DNA of 64,000 nt, from the NCBI GenBank assembly GCA_905182985.1, contig CAJJDN010000075.1:310038-374037 (forward strand), in the 5' to 3' direction. The notes below the pieces were generated by a model. That model was not told where the DNA came from. It worked only from the letters and a program-made list of their open reading frames with translations, and did not search any database. This DNA is from Paramecium sonneborni. Its lineage: Eukaryota > Ciliophora > Oligohymenophorea > Peniculida > Parameciidae. The first letter of the stretch is position 1, and every line of letters begins with the position of its first letter. Both the position numbers and the translations under genes were made by a program. Below, piece after piece: positions 48,365-62,347 of the stretch.

Positions 48365-48754
48365 GCAATTATTAATTATTTTTTCATAACAAAAGCAATA
48401 GTATATATTTTTATATAAATTCAAAACCTTATGATAGATTAAAATATAAGAGTTTATCCATAAGAAAAATGATAAAATAAAGAAATAGTATTTATGATCA
48501 ATAAATTATAAAAATTTTATACATTAATTGATACAATATTTATGCAACTAAATTATAAAGTATAATTTTGTAGAGTAATTATTTCATATTTCTAACATCT
48601 TCATTTTAATGTAATTTAAGTCTAAAATTATTCGTAGTTTATTTTGGAAATATCCAAAATTTTCATTTTTATTACTTATTATTGAAGTTATAGAACGTAA
48701 AATTGAGATATGAATTTAAAAGCCAATAAGACAAAAGTTAGACTCTATTTATAT
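48365..48754. other. Upstream region of the E2F gene
   Basis: AT-rich, no protein-like frame. It holds the presumed E2F promoter. It is cut by the N and repeated at 49664-50053. No E2F-site-like TTTSSCGC sequence was seen. Confidence 0.45.
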
Positions 48755-48755
48755 N

Positions 48756-50053
48756 GGTTTTTAATTGTCATTAATATAGTTTTTTATTAGTTATTATTAA
48801 ATTGTTAAGAAAGAATTTTATTTTTTTAAATTATGATTCAAATATGAATATTCTTTTACTTTCTTGAAACATTTGTTAAATTTGTAATTTAAAATCAGCA
48901 AAATTTATTATATTATGAATTAATTATGTCATTTTTATTTTTTTTCATATTCGATTGGATAATTTTCATCTTAACAAATATAGACTTGAATTTCATTATT
49001 TTAACCTTAAACTTTAGAACTATTTAAGAAGACTTAATAAGGGAATTCAGGATTATTTTCCAATACAGTTTCTACTAATGTACCTTTAGGAGCAGTAACA
49101 ATAAATAGAGCTTCACCTTTATGATCAATTTATTAATTTTTTGAGAGCTCTTTAAAATCTTCTTAGGTTAGAAATGTATATTTAGTAATTTCAGGTTCTG
49201 TCTAAAAATTTTCTTGAAGATTTTTTTATAAGTGCTCAATCCAAAAATCATAAGTTTTTTCTTCATTTTACAATAATTCTAATTCTTCTTTCATCTATTA
49301 GAGTTCAGTTTCTAACTATGGATCATCTCTAGCACCAACCCATTTAATTTTATTTTTTGAGATTTTTTCAATGTATCCAATTCCTTCTAAAACATTAGTA
49401 ATATCATAAATTCTTCTTTTTTGAACTCCTAAATCATTGACTGCCATATTCAAATCAATTGTAAGTTCATTTGAAATTTGGATGAGTTCAACAAACTTTT
49501 TAGTTAAAACAGATAAAGAATTGTCATGTCGAGTTTTTAACTTTCCACTACTCTTAAGTTCTTCATCATTAGATTCATTAAATGAATCCTCATCACCAGA
49601 GTATTCTTCTTATTTAATTTTTTTTTCAGATTCCAATTTGATTTGTTTTCGCTTCGAATTCATGCAATTATTAATTATTTTTTCATAACAAAAGCAATAG
49701 TATATATTTTTATATAAATTCAAAACCTTATGATAGATTAAAATATAAGAGTTTATCCATAAGAAAAATGATAAAATAAAGAAATAGTATTTATGATCAA
49801 TAAATTATAAAAATTTTATACATTAATTGATACAATATTTATGCAACTAAATTATAAAGTATAATTTTGTAGAGTAATTATTTCATATTTCTAACATCTT
49901 CATTTTAATGTAATTTAAGTCTAAAATTATTCGTAGTTTATTTTGGAAATATCCAAAATTTTCATTTTTATTACTTATTATTGAAGTTATAGAACGTAAA
50001 ATTGAGATATGAATTTAAAAGCCAATAAGACAAAAGTTAGACTCTATTTATAT
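48756..50053. repeat. Exact 1298-bp direct repeat, copy 2
   Basis: Second copy of 47457-48754. Unique sequence resumes at 50054. Probably the start of the next contig. Confidence 0.9.
48929..49663 (-). CDS. Duplicate of the E2F gene, probably artefactual
   Basis: Same 244-aa E2F protein shifted by 1299 bp with no change seen. A real recent tandem duplicate would also be identical, but the N and matching break pattern make an assembly overlap more likely. Confidence 0.6.
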
Positions 50054-50180
50054 TGAATGAGATAATTAAGTAAATGAAAATATTTATGAATTTTTTTGGT
50101 AGGATAATAAGAACTTTCTGGATTAGATTTTGAGCTATATTGATTTAGTTTTATTTTATTTCATATTTAATTGAGTTATA
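49664..50180. other. Divergent intergenic region
   Basis: Between the E2F copy and the BAR-like gene. 49664-50053 belongs to the repeat; 50054-50180 is unique. AT-rich, nothing recognised beyond presumed promoters. Confidence 0.5.
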
Positions 50181-50900
50181 ATGCAAGGAGAGACATCAGA
50201 TTAATAATTTGAATAGATTTATCAAAGCCTTTGTAAAGACGATAGATTTTGTTTTGACTTAAGAATATAATTCGAAAGAATTTTGAAAGTAGAACAAGAG
50301 AGGTGTGGAGCCTATGAGAATCTTGCATGCTTTTTGAATGGATTAGCAAAGGAACCATTTAAAGAATAATAATCTTTAGTAGAGTTGCTTGATGAACTAG
50401 CTAAAGACATCTAAGAAGTTAATTAAAAATATGCAGATAAATATAATAAAGATGAAGACAAAGGGTTTATTAAATTGTTAAAACAAAAAATAATACCTAG
50501 TTTGATAGATGGACAAAAGTCTGTTGAAGTTTAAAAAAAGGCATTAGCTGAATATAAAGAGAAGGCTACAAGATTAAAAAAATTAGAATTAAAGAAAAAC
50601 GAATTAATGATGAAAAATGATGATAAATTACTGAATATAGAAAAATAGTTACAAGAAGCTAAGAGAGAAAAACTTGAAAAAGGTTACACTTTTAATTTTA
50701 CATTTTAAAATTATGTAGAGGATAGGAATGATGAATTAAAAGGTCTATTCAAACACTTTTTTAATAGGCTATTGATGATATCTTCAGCAGGACTTCAACA
50801 TTACTCAATTGCAATTAATAAAATTCACACAACAGATGAAAAAAAAGAAGTTGAATAAAAATTAAGTGAACTGGGAATTATTAAAAAAAAAAATAGATGA
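50181..50900 (+). CDS. BAR-like helical protein
   Basis: 239 aa if read through, or 227 aa if an in-frame 36-nt segment near 50680 (GT..AG, no TGA) is an intron. It is entirely alpha-helical: DLRIQFERILKVEQERCGAY, then LLDELAKDIQEVNQKYADKY, then QKALAEYKEKATRLKKLEL, then ELKGLFKHFFNRLLMISSAG. Long amphipathic helices with a 'rl..l..kk....n..kl...ek' middle and a final F..RLL..S..GL segment resemble BAR and F-BAR domains (for example CIBAR/FAM92), which bend membranes. That assignment is by pattern only. Confidence 0.6.
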
Positions 50901-51245
50901 TTATATTTTATGATTTAAAAAAAAATTATGTAAATATTATGTATAAAATTATTAAGTATATGTTGAATAAATTCTAATGAAGGAATAAAATATAAAATAA
51001 TAATTTTTTATTGATCAACAATTATTAAAGAATATTAAAAATTATTTGATATATAATGAATATAAATACATTTTTATAAAGATATAGGGTTTTGATTAGG
51101 TTAAATGAATTTTATAAGAAATTTATAAATTAGTTATAGAGGTTGTAAGATAGGTTGAATTGGAGTTAAGGTGGATTAAAACAAAAATATTGGTTATTTT
51201 TTAAAATGAAAAAATTAATATAAAAACTTAATGAACTCAATTTTT
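50901..51245. other. Intergenic region
   Basis: Between the BAR-like and channel genes, both plus strand. AT-rich, no protein-like frame or known element. Confidence 0.5.
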
Positions 51246-54067
51246 ATGGAGATTGAGTAATATTCTGCCCGTGCTGCAAATGAAGATTAAGCTCTTATGA
51301 GTAAGAGAGGTGATTAAGAATAAAGAAAATCAGAGTTTTTTTAACGTTGTTCAGAGGATCGTAAAGTATTTACAGATCTTTCTCAATCAGAGAAATATAT
51401 ATTTGGAGATAAAGCTATTTATATAGGTAAGGTAAAATTAGAATAGAGATTGTAAGATATAGATAAAGTCATTTTACCTTTTGATAACATTAATTTAGAT
51501 GAGAAGGAAAGAAATGAAAAAATGAAAGAGTAATCTAAGTCTTCTTAATCAGATAATTAAAGGATAGATCTTAATAAGAGAAATAAAATGACTGAAAATT
51601 TCTGGTTAATATTAAGTCCAGATAGTTGGGTGAAAATTTTATGGGACTTTTTTTGTATGATTTTAATTCTCTATGAAATCATTACAATACCAATAAGAAT
51701 AAGTTTTGAAGTAGAAGTAAGTGTGGAATTTGGTTATGTAATAACAGCAGCATTTTTATTTGATATAGTTTTAACTTTTAATACAGCAATATATTTGAAT
51801 GGAAATATCAATTATTCTTATAAAGCAATTGCATTTGATTATTTCAAATTATGGTTTTGGATAGATGTTGTAGCATCATTTCCATATGATTTAGTATTCA
51901 ATGCAGCTTTAACAGGTGAAACAGAAGATGAATTAAATAATTCATCAGATAATTTAAAAAAAAGTACTTAAATTTTAAGAGTATTAAAATTCTTTCGATT
52001 TGTAAAAGTAATTCGTTTATTGAGATTGGCGAAATTGAAGGCTATAGTAGACAAAATAGAAGAATATTTTTCTGATAGTTCAATAATTTAAACAATAGGA
52101 AGTTTTATGAAACTTTGTGCATTTGTATTGTTTTGGTCACATTGGCTTGGATGTATTTTTCATTTTATAGGTTAAAATGAAGATATAACATATAATTGGC
52201 TTTCAATTTATGGATTATATGATTAACCTTGGGAAATAAGATATGTAAATTCTGTTTATTGGGCTGTAACAACAATGATTACAGTAGGTTATGGAGATTT
52301 ATCTCCTTAAACTCCTTTAGAAAGACTTTTTGGAGTTTTCTTTCTTTTAATTGCTTGTGGTGTATTCTCATTTACTATGAATACTATAGGTAATACAATG
52401 CAATAATTGAGTTAAAAATAAGATTAATATTAAAAAAGAATATCAGAAATTAATAATTATATGGCTAAAGTTAAAATACCAAAATAGTTGTAAAATAAAG
52501 TAAGAAGATATTTATAATATATATGGGATTCTCATCGTAGTATAAATTTAGAATCAATTTGTTCAAATCTATCTTTATCTTTAAAATATGAATTTACAAT
52601 TTAAGTAAATGGAGCTATTTTAGCTAGTTATAAATTACTTTGTGAAACATTTTCCAGAGAAATACTTATAGAATTAACTCAAATTCTAAAAGAATAAACT
52701 ATATAACCAGATGAATATGTATTTATTGAAGATGAACCTAAAAATGAATAAATTCTCTATTTTATTTAAGAAGGTTAAATAAATATTGTTTTAATAAAAA
52801 CAAGATAAATTGTAGCAAGATTAAGTAATAAATAAATTTTTGGTGAGATTAGTTTTTTTGGAAATATTGGTAGAACAGCATCTGCAAAAAGTAATGGATT
52901 TACTGATGTTTTTGTATTAAAAAGATAAGATTTTGTAGCATTATTAGATAAATTTCCAGAAGATAGAGAAAAATTTAATTTTATCAATGAAGAAGTAAGT
53001 AAACGATAATTTTAAGTTTTGAATATTCATTGTTATGCTTGTGATTTACCCGGACATGTAATAAGAGATTGTCCATCATTACATTTTGTTATAGATTTAT
53101 ATATATATTAAAAGACTAAAATTAGATGTATTAAAGCTATAATGAAAGATTTTGTAAGAAAAGATAGAATGAATTATCATGCATTAAAAAATAGATAAGT
53201 ATTAGAAAAAACTGCTTAAAGTCTTTAAATGAATATACCAACACATAAATTTTTAGTAGAAGAATGTAATGTAGATGATCAATTATCATAAGCAGTTGAA
53301 GATGAATCAATTAAAAAAGGATTTAAATTAAGATCTAAATTTAAAGAAGATAGAAATAGAAGAAGAAATTGGGAATAAACGATTAAAAAGTCTGCTTAAA
53401 AAATATAATAGATTTAAATTAAATAATCAGAAATTTTTAGTATTACTAAAAGTATCTCATAAGCTCTCTTATCATCTCATGCAAGTGGTGAAACAAGTTT
53501 AAATCATATTGCTATTAATTAATTTAAATCTCCTAATGAAAGTTCAGAAGATAGTGATACTTAAACTATTTAATAGAAAATGTAAGAAATTATGGCTGAT
53601 TATTAAATATTTAAATAGGAAGTTGATAAATATAATGGCAGTCAATAATTAGAAATTAAAAGGAATTTTGTTTTATTAAATGAATTTGAATATGGTTGTG
53701 ATTATAATTTATTCTATCCACATAATAATCTCTCTGTTGTTTTAAAAGAATTTCATAAATATTAATTAGGTAACTCTGTTAAACCTAAAATTGATACTGA
53801 GTATGATACCAATGTATTTTAAGAATATATGGAATATTATGTTATAGATATAGAAGATGTGAAAAGATTTAAATTGGAAGTTAAACCATCTCAAATTAAA
53901 CAATTTCTACCTTTCACATAACTTCTTTAATAATAATATAATCGCTAAGTAACCATAATTATTATTCATTTTATTAGAAAAAAAAGAACTTTGGGTTGTT
54001 AAAATAGCCAAAGAAATCTTTAAAATAAATTGCTAGAGCAATTATTTTGGCAAGAAAATTTAAATGA
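51246..54067 (+). CDS. Voltage-gated-type K+ channel with CNBD and CCHC zinc knuckle
   Basis: 930 aa with one 29-nt intron near the 3' end; in frame. Six membrane segments: S1 at WVKILWDFFCMILILYEII, S2 and S3 following, S4 with spaced basics (RVLKFFRFVKVIRLLRL), S5 ending WSHWLGCIFHF, pore TVGYGD (K+ selectivity), and S6 with FSFTMNTIGN. A C-linker and a cyclic-nucleotide-binding domain follow (FGEISFFGNIGRTASAKS; the R-T-A motif is kept). It belongs to the EAG/HCN/CNG-like group that is expanded in ciliates. Just after the CNBD is CYACDLPGHVIRDC, an exact CX2CX4HX4C zinc-knuckle spacing. A 300-residue charged tail follows. It likely acts in the plasma or ciliary membrane in excitability. 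Ligand response is not proven. Confidence 0.92.
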
Positions 54068-54104
54068 TCTATTATATTTAATGATATAATTATTATTAAA
54101 CGGT

Positions 54105-54840
54105 ATGAAAAATACAAAAAATTCTCTTAATCCTCAAGTTAGATAATTTATAAAATAATTCACATAATCTCAATAAGAACTAGAAATTAACAAATAAAAA
54201 ACTTTGACTAAAGTACATCATCAATTATCTAAAATCATAATAAATTAGATTTTAAAGCAATAAATTCTTTTAATTATCTTCAAAATAAGATAATATATAA
54301 ACTTATCTTAAAATTCAAAGACTCCAATTTCATTCTCTTTTCTAATTCTCTCTTTTGTATTGATCAAGATAGATATGTTGATGTTATAATTTAGAAAGTT
54401 ATCGAAAAATTAGAGAAAAGAAATTATTGCAAGAAAAAACCATTTTTAATTATATAACAAAATGTTATATTTATGAGTATTACACCTGAAACTAATTTTG
54501 ATTATTTTGATAATGACTCTGTTATTTGTCAAATGTAGTATCTGAATCATTTAATTAGATAATAAACTTTTTTAAGTTCAAATCTAAATCAAACACCAAT
54601 AAACTATAAATTAAAGCTTTTGATAGTTTTGATTAGAAATAAAAAATGTTTAAAGTTTAAAAAAAATAAAAATTATGAAAATAAAGAGAAAGTTAAAAAC
54701 TTACTAAATTAATATATAAATTTAAAGCTTATTTACTTGTTGTAAGATCTTAAGGAAAGTTTTGATTATTTAATTTATTAATAAATTTTACTTTTATATT
54801 AAATCATAAATATTATTATTATTATTATTATTTAATTATA
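54105..54840 (+). other. Possible gene with a frame problem
   Basis: Two protein-like frames. The first begins at ATG 54105 (MKNTKNSLNPQVRQFIKQF) and runs to about 54200. The second (FKAINSFNYLQNKIIYKL, then RYVDVIIQKVIEKLEKRNYC) runs from about 54205 toward 54760. No GT..AG intron of suitable length joins them, and the second frame has no clear stop before the next gene. It is either a gene with a base error or a relic. No family recognised. Confidence 0.35.
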
Positions 54841-55808
54841 ATGTCTCTTCTTCTTTTGAATGCTAGCAATAGAATTGCTTAAGGATTTTTAAAAGTTGCA
54901 GCTGAAAGTGGTAAATATGAAAAAATCATATGTGCTGACATATTTCCTACGTATTTTACAGTTTAAAGACTGCTCAAATTTAAGTCATCATTATCAGGAA
55001 ATATAGAATTATTCAAAATTGGAGATCGTTAAGATTTACATGATGTTATCAAATAAGCTAATAATATTCTTTATGTTAGTCATGATTATACCTAATTGAC
55101 TGCATCTAAAAAGAATTTATTGGTTGCTACATTAGATTTAGTCAAAAATAAAAATTATAAGACTGTTGCATATGTTGCACCAGTTGAACATGATCATTAA
55201 GAAGAAATTGATGAATGGAGACATTTAGAAGTAGAAGGACGTCGTTTCATTCCATAATTAGTAGGAATTAGATCTGATATTACATTTGGACCTTAAAGCA
55301 CATTTACTAATAAATTAGCATCAAGAATATATAATGGTTAAAGTATTTACTTTTAAAGTACTGGATAATCATGTGCTCCTATATTTACAGGTGATTTAGA
55401 CTAAATTGTTGCTTAAGTTCTTGCAGGATCTCATGCAGGAAAATTACTCTTAGCTAAAGGACACAAACATATTGATTTCAAATCTATTATTCATTTAATT
55501 GAAGACAGTCTTGGAACTACTTATAAAGCTAAATTAAATTAATCATTTATTGAAAAAGTATAACAATATTATATTCATTTTAGATTATTCATCCAACAAA
55601 TAATTGTATTATTGGTTAATAATTATATTGTCCATCATACATTAATCTAACTTAATTGATTGCCAATTATAAAGCATTAGAGAATACTGGGTATGATTAA
55701 GTTGTTGGTGATAAATTAGTTGACATCGAAGAATATCATAAAAACAATAAAACCATTGTTGATCAATCATTAAAAGCTGATTACTAATTAAGTTATTTAA
55801 TCGGTTGA
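54841..55808 (+). CDS. NAD(P)-binding NDUFA9-like (atypical SDR) protein
   Basis: 313 aa with one 26-nt intron; in frame. The N-terminus LLLLNASNRIAQGFLKVAAE resembles the nucleotide-binding turn of an extended short-chain dehydrogenase, with the glycines partly replaced. The middle reads 'LVGIRSDITFGPQSTFTNKLASRI' and 'PIFTGDLDQIVAQVLAG', which follow the pattern of the complex-I 39-kDa subunit (IVR.s.iFG.eD.flN..a and P.yv.DV...i). No YxxxK catalytic pair is evident, as in NDUFA9. It may be an accessory subunit of mitochondrial complex I, but a clear presequence is absent. Moderate confidence in the family, less in the complex. Confidence 0.6.
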
Positions 55809-56109
55809 ATAAATGATTATGATCTATATTAATCAAATAAAATATAAAATATATTATATTTATTATATAATTTACAACATACTATTTTAATCTATATCAA
55901 TATCTTTAGTTTTTTATTATTTTTGGAAAAACCAATATTATTTTTATTAAAAAAGATTAAAAATACAATTGTTTTTTTTATTCTTTATTAATTAAATTAA
56001 ATTAAATTCTATCAGGAAATATGATCATAATTCTATTACATTTAATATAAAGCTGATTTCTTTTTAATTCTACATTTATAATAAGGTATTAAGGTATTTA
56101 ACAATTTAT
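55809..56109. other. Intergenic region
   Basis: AT-rich, with a run of TTTA and AATTA units near 55985-56005. No protein-like frame. Confidence 0.5.
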
Positions 56110-57651
56110 ATGAGTTCACTAGACAACGAAGACAATTTACTGAAAATAATTGACAAATTTTAAAATAATATAGAGAAATTTTAAAAGAATCATAAAGAAA
56201 AAATGCATCTTGTTTTATTAATTGGTTCAACTGGTTGTGGAAAGAGTACTATCTTTAACTTTTTAGTTGGAGGAGATTTTTATATAAATAATAAGGAATT
56301 AAAGATAAAGAATCCTTAAAATCATTTTTCTAAGATGAATGGCGGTATGATCTCAGTTACAAAAGAACCAAATTTCTATTTAAATACTTAAAATAATCAT
56401 TTGATTATTGATTTTCCTGGATTTAATGATACAAACGGGGAGTTGGATTAATTATTATTTTAACTCTTATTTTACAAAATTGTTTCTACAAGCCCAATTA
56501 AAGTTATTTATGCTGCCAAAAATCCAGAAAACAACCTTATAAATAGAGGAAATGATCTTTAGGAATTTGTTAGATAACTAAATTAATAAGTTAATGTAAG
56601 TTTTCAAAAATTCAATTTATTTTTAAATTGTTATTTAGAAGATTTATCTGATAAAGAATTAGAAATTAATGTAAGGAAGGATTTGCATTCTGTTAAATTA
56701 TCATAATTAGTAGAATAAATTTTTGTATTAAGAAAAGCTAAAACAGAAGAAGATGTTAGTTAAATATTCAACGATTAATAAAGATAAAAATTATGGAAAT
56801 TGATTGAATCTATGAATTCTTTTAAAATATAACCAATAAAATTACCTAAGACTGAAATAATAAGTGAATATTTGAGAACAAAAACCTTTTCAACAATTGC
56901 TATGTATGGAAATATGTTGTGTGATGTTTTTGACAAAAATTATTTAAAGTTATCAAATACAAAAAGCCATTAAACTTTAGTTTAAATGAACAATTTATTA
57001 TCATTTATAAAAATTTAGAATAATTAGGATCCTCTTAGTTGGTATTTAAATTTCATTTCAATATGTTAACAATTGGCTACTAATCTTAATGCTTAAAATG
57101 ATATTATGACAAGCAGTAATAATTTTAAAAAGATATTCTCCTTTTTTTCATAGTTTTCTAATCTTATATCTGGGTATGATGAGCTGAAGATTTCTAAATA
57201 AATCGCAGAAAATTAGTTGAAAAGAATAGAAGAAATACTGAATACAAGAATAGAGTTTTTAAAGTAAGCATAGAAAGATTAGGAGAGGATTTAATCAATG
57301 GAAAACTAATAATTAAATTTACAACAAGAAATGGAAAAGTAAAAAAATTAAATGACAAAATAAAACTAATAATATGAAAATCTAAAGTATGAATCTATGG
57401 AATAGAAAAATAAATATGAATTAAAATTAAAAAAATTGATGTCAGAACAGGAATAAAATGAAATTAAAAATTAAAAAAGGATTTAATAAATGGAAATGGA
57501 AAACAATTAAAAACTATAAAAAATAACTCAATATTAAAATAAAAAATATCAAACCTTGATGGCTGAGTTAGAAGACCTTAAAGATAGGCCTCCAGAAATT
57601 TAATATATTCATCATTATCATAAAGAAGAATCATCCTGTTAATTGATTTGA
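56110..57651 (+). CDS. AIG1/TRAFAC-type GTPase with C-terminal coiled coil
   Basis: 513 aa, intronless. The P-loop is LLIGSTGCGKSTIFNFLVGG (Walker A GSTGCGKS, residues about 41-48). Switch II is IIDFPGFNDTNG (DxPG). The order and spacing resemble AIG1/GIMAP, septin and related TRAFAC GTPases. A clear NKxD or TKxD guanine-specificity motif was not found; NLFLNCYLEDL lies where it would be expected. The last 130 residues are an uninterrupted Gln/Lys/Glu coiled coil, then YIHHYHKEESSC. There is no transmembrane anchor, but the C-terminal Cys near the end (SSCQLI) fits a CaaX-type prenylation box. A membrane-associated, self-assembling GTPase is plausible. Confidence 0.75.
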
Positions 57652-58087
57652 ATCTTGCTAGATCTAAATTAATAATATTAATTCCTAAAATTTCTCTCTC
57701 TCTACTTCTATTAAATTTAAAATTAATGTTTTGATATAAACAATTATGATGTAATAGAATTTTACAATTATTATTATTTATAGAAGATTAAGTATCGATA
57801 ATATATATTTTCTAAACATAATTTTTACTATTTTAATAATGTTGATATCTTGAAAATATTTTATAATTTTATTCAATTTTTGTCTAATATCTATATCAAA
57901 AAATATAGTAAGATTTATCTTTTATTAAGTCAAGAAAATTATCTTAAACTATTTAAGCATTTCCTAAAGATTTATGAAGATTATTTAATTTATTTCAAAA
58001 AACTTTTGAAACAAAAAATTATTTATTAATAACAATAATTATCATCTTAATGCAATAATAGATAGGAAAAAAGTAATTTTAAATGGA
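57652..58087. other. Intergenic region
   Basis: AT-rich with no protein-like frame. It contains the 3' end of the GTPase gene and presumably the promoter of the kinase gene downstream. Confidence 0.5.
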
Positions 58088-59472
<1,385 letters not shown>

Positions 59473-59478
59473 CTTTTA

Positions 59479-61188
59479 TCAAGATACAAACTTAGTATTC
59501 ATAATATTATATATTCTTTTCTGCTATTTATCACTCAATTAGGATTTGTAATAAGGAATTTTATTATCAAGTAATTTGTTACATATTGTTTAGGCTCTAT
59601 CTTTATTATCATCGTTCATTAATACGAATTCAATAGATTCATTTAATTTTTCTAATTTAATTTTCTATCTATTTATCAATCTTTCCTTTGCTCTTTAACT
59701 TTCCTCCTTTCCTTTAATTTCATTTAATTTATTTCTTTCTTCTTAAAAATCAATTATTTTTTCGTGGAATATTTTTGTAAAATTTCTATCTTATGCTTTT
59801 TCATTTATGAATGTTTTTAATTTTCTTTATGCATCCATTCTTAATTCTTAAATTTATTTTAAAATTTCTTTATCCTAACATATTCTTCTAACTGTTTATT
59901 ATGTTTTAATTCCATTTATCAATCTTAATTAATCTATTTTATCAAATGTTTAAATAAGAATTTCAAGTTTATTCTAAACCTTTTTAGGTTTTAATGATAT
60001 GCTTCTAACTTTATTAGTTAATAAATCTTCAACAACTTGTTTATATTCTTATTTTTAACAATGTTCCCAAGCTAAATTAATTTAACTATTAGTATAATGA
60101 ATTATTTGATGATCTTGGAGAATTTTTAAGAATTATTATTTTTATTTTGGTTTCTCTATTCTTAATTAAGCTAATAAGTGATGTGTCATCATCTATTATT
60201 AATGATAATGGAAAAACTTAAATTCTTGTTTTATTATTTTTTATATTGTTTAATTTTAATCAGATTACATCATTTTATGCTATAAAATTCATTAAAATAT
60301 AATCACTTTAATAAACTTTAATTTCTGATTTATTAAATTACTGAATTAATTAGAGTTATTTTAATATTTAATAAATAGCAAAATCAAGCATTTTTCTATA
60401 GTATATATTTGGCATACTCCTTTAAATCTTAAATATCTTCAGGGGATTTCATTTCACCCCATTCCTTCAATCTTTTTTTTAATTTTTCAATATGTCTATA
60501 TAATATATAATAATTACTATTTTTATTAGATTAATTTATCTGTTAAATCACTTGGGAAATGATAATCCATATCTACTTTAAAAAAAAGATCTTGTTTCAT
60601 CTACTCCATTTCATGACTTATATATGGTTATAAAACATCTGTTGGAACTTAAATTTAAAATTTCTTTGGTTCATCATTTAACAAATTCTAGTTATTAAAA
60701 TTCATGAATTTTTTGGTCTTGCTTTTAAGATTATTGCGTTAAAAAAATTAAATTTTTTGCACTTATTACTACTTAGGTTAAATAGTTTCCTCTATTAAAT
60801 CAGGTTTACTTTAAATTCTTTAAGAAGCCTATTCAATTTTAGGTTCTACTTTGATTAAGTAATTAAATTTTAAATTTGGTTTCTTTCTTTTTTCAGGTAA
60901 TATATAATGTTTATTGAAATGCCAATGACCATCAGGAGTATGATGCTAATTTGTTGGAGATCGAGAATTATCAGTATTATATCGTTATTTCTCTGAATTA
61001 ATCCTCACTAAACGATTCATTTGATCTCTTTCTCTAATGAAAGGAACAAATGATTATATATTTTTTACATTTTTACTAAATTCTTTAATAAGTTTGAAAC
61101 GAGGCAAAGATATATTACAATCTTCATAATCACTGAAATATTCTGAAATATTATTTTTGAAGCTTTGTAGATAATTATTTGACAGCAT
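59479..61188 (-). CDS. Coiled-coil protein of unknown function
   Basis: About 537 aa if introns of 22, 22 and 52 nt are removed; the length is then in frame. The 52-nt intron (about 60205-60260) is unusually long for this window, so that border is uncertain. The N-terminal 220 residues are basic and polar (HHTPDGHWHFNKHYILPEKR). The rest is helical and coiled coil (HIEKLKKRLKEWGEMKSPED, VVEDLLTNKVRS, KGKEESQRAKERLINRQK). No known domain. A cytoskeletal or ciliary part is possible from composition only. Confidence 0.65.
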
Positions 61189-61451
61189 ATAAAATTATAT
61201 CTGAAATTAAGCTATTATTGATAAGAACTTAATTTATTAAAAGAATTAAATTTATTGTTTTGCTTAAATTAAATATATTAATGATCACACTAAAAAATAA
61301 ATAACAATTTACAATTTTTATAGAAAGTATTTTAAGAAAACAAATAACTAATTAAAATAAAGTAATATTATTTAAACAACATAGAAAATCAATACTAATT
61401 TTAAAAAATCAAATAATATGATACTAGAAAAAAGTATTTTTAAATGATATA

Positions 61452-62347
61452 TCATAAATCAGTATTATTTTTATCATTAATTTATTTAATGTATGATTAA
61501 ATAGTATTTTAAATGCTTAAGTTTCTTTATTTTAATTGTCGAAAGAGAGATTATTATTTAAATTTTGGTTAATAAATGCTTGGAAGAAGAGTTTTAGAAA
61601 CTATATCTGTTTATCTAATCTGATAACATCTAATAACAGAATTGTCTCTAGAAGTAGCTTAAATTTCTTCTAAAATTCTTTAAGTTTTTGCTGGAGATTC
61701 GTTTGGTGATTAAGTTTCAAAATGAAAAATAGATTATTTAGATTATATTACTTTTTCTTATGTATTTGATTCACTTCTTTGAACACTTTTAAAATTCAAC
61801 CTTTTAGGAGGATTAGATGTAGATTATTTCTTATCTATTTCTTTTCCAACACAAAAGATTCTAAGATTTGTTTGTCTTTTAATTGTAAATTCTAATGCCA
61901 TTCTAGTAATATCAATTAAATGTTGTAGCAATATTAAGAATATAGATTGTTTACTTTGGTTAAATAATTCATTTTATAATTGATCTACTTTAGAAGGAAG
62001 ACCATAATATAAGTAAAGTTCAATAACATTTTTAGTAGTTGAAGCTAAAGTTGGTTCTAGATTAAGTAACTAATTATAAATTATGACTTTTAAATACTTC
62101 AAAATTAACTGCAATTATTTTAAGTATGAATTTAATGGCTTCTTGAAATTGGAGTAGATCATTTTAATTAAGCTTCTTGGCCTAATATAATTGGTTCATG
62201 GAATCTGTTTCGATTATTTGTCTAATCTTCTCCCTATACTCAGAGAATCAAATTTTTGAGCATACTTATTTACTTTATTGGAACTTGGTTGTTCTATAAA
62301 TTACGAATATCTTGTGCTCGTTCCCTCAGCAAATCCATAACATTCAT
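61452..62347 (-). CDS. Helical protein of unknown function
   Basis: 275 aa with introns of 40 and 28 nt; length in frame. The N-terminal 150 residues are helical: MNVMDLLRERAQDIRNLQ, LLQFQEAIKFILKIIAVNFE, KNVIELYLYYGLPSKVDQL, IFLILLQHLIDITRMALEF. This could be an oligomeric or complex-assembly domain. The C-terminal 120 residues are Ser/Gln-rich with basic patches (NPPKRLNFKSVQRSES), as in phosphorylated tails. Not recognised. The 40-nt intron contains an alternative open frame, so a different exon choice cannot be excluded. Start codons of this gene and DPM3 are 102 bp apart, head to head. Confidence 0.65.

Larger units (their letters stand above)
47457..48754. repeat. Exact 1298-bp direct repeat, copy 1
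   Basis: Identical to 48756-50053 at offset 1299, with the N at 48755. It contains the complete E2F gene plus its upstream region. Same pattern as the other two duplications. Confidence 0.9.

Noticed and set aside
39745..50053. Biological tandem gene amplification (possible dosage or recombination system)
   Set aside because: The copies are identical by eye, each break is a single N, and one break lies mid-gene, so unmerged contig overlaps explain the pattern more simply.
54811..54832. (ATT)n microsatellite
   Set aside because: A run of seven ATT units just before a start codon is expected by chance in such AT-rich DNA and shows no further structure.
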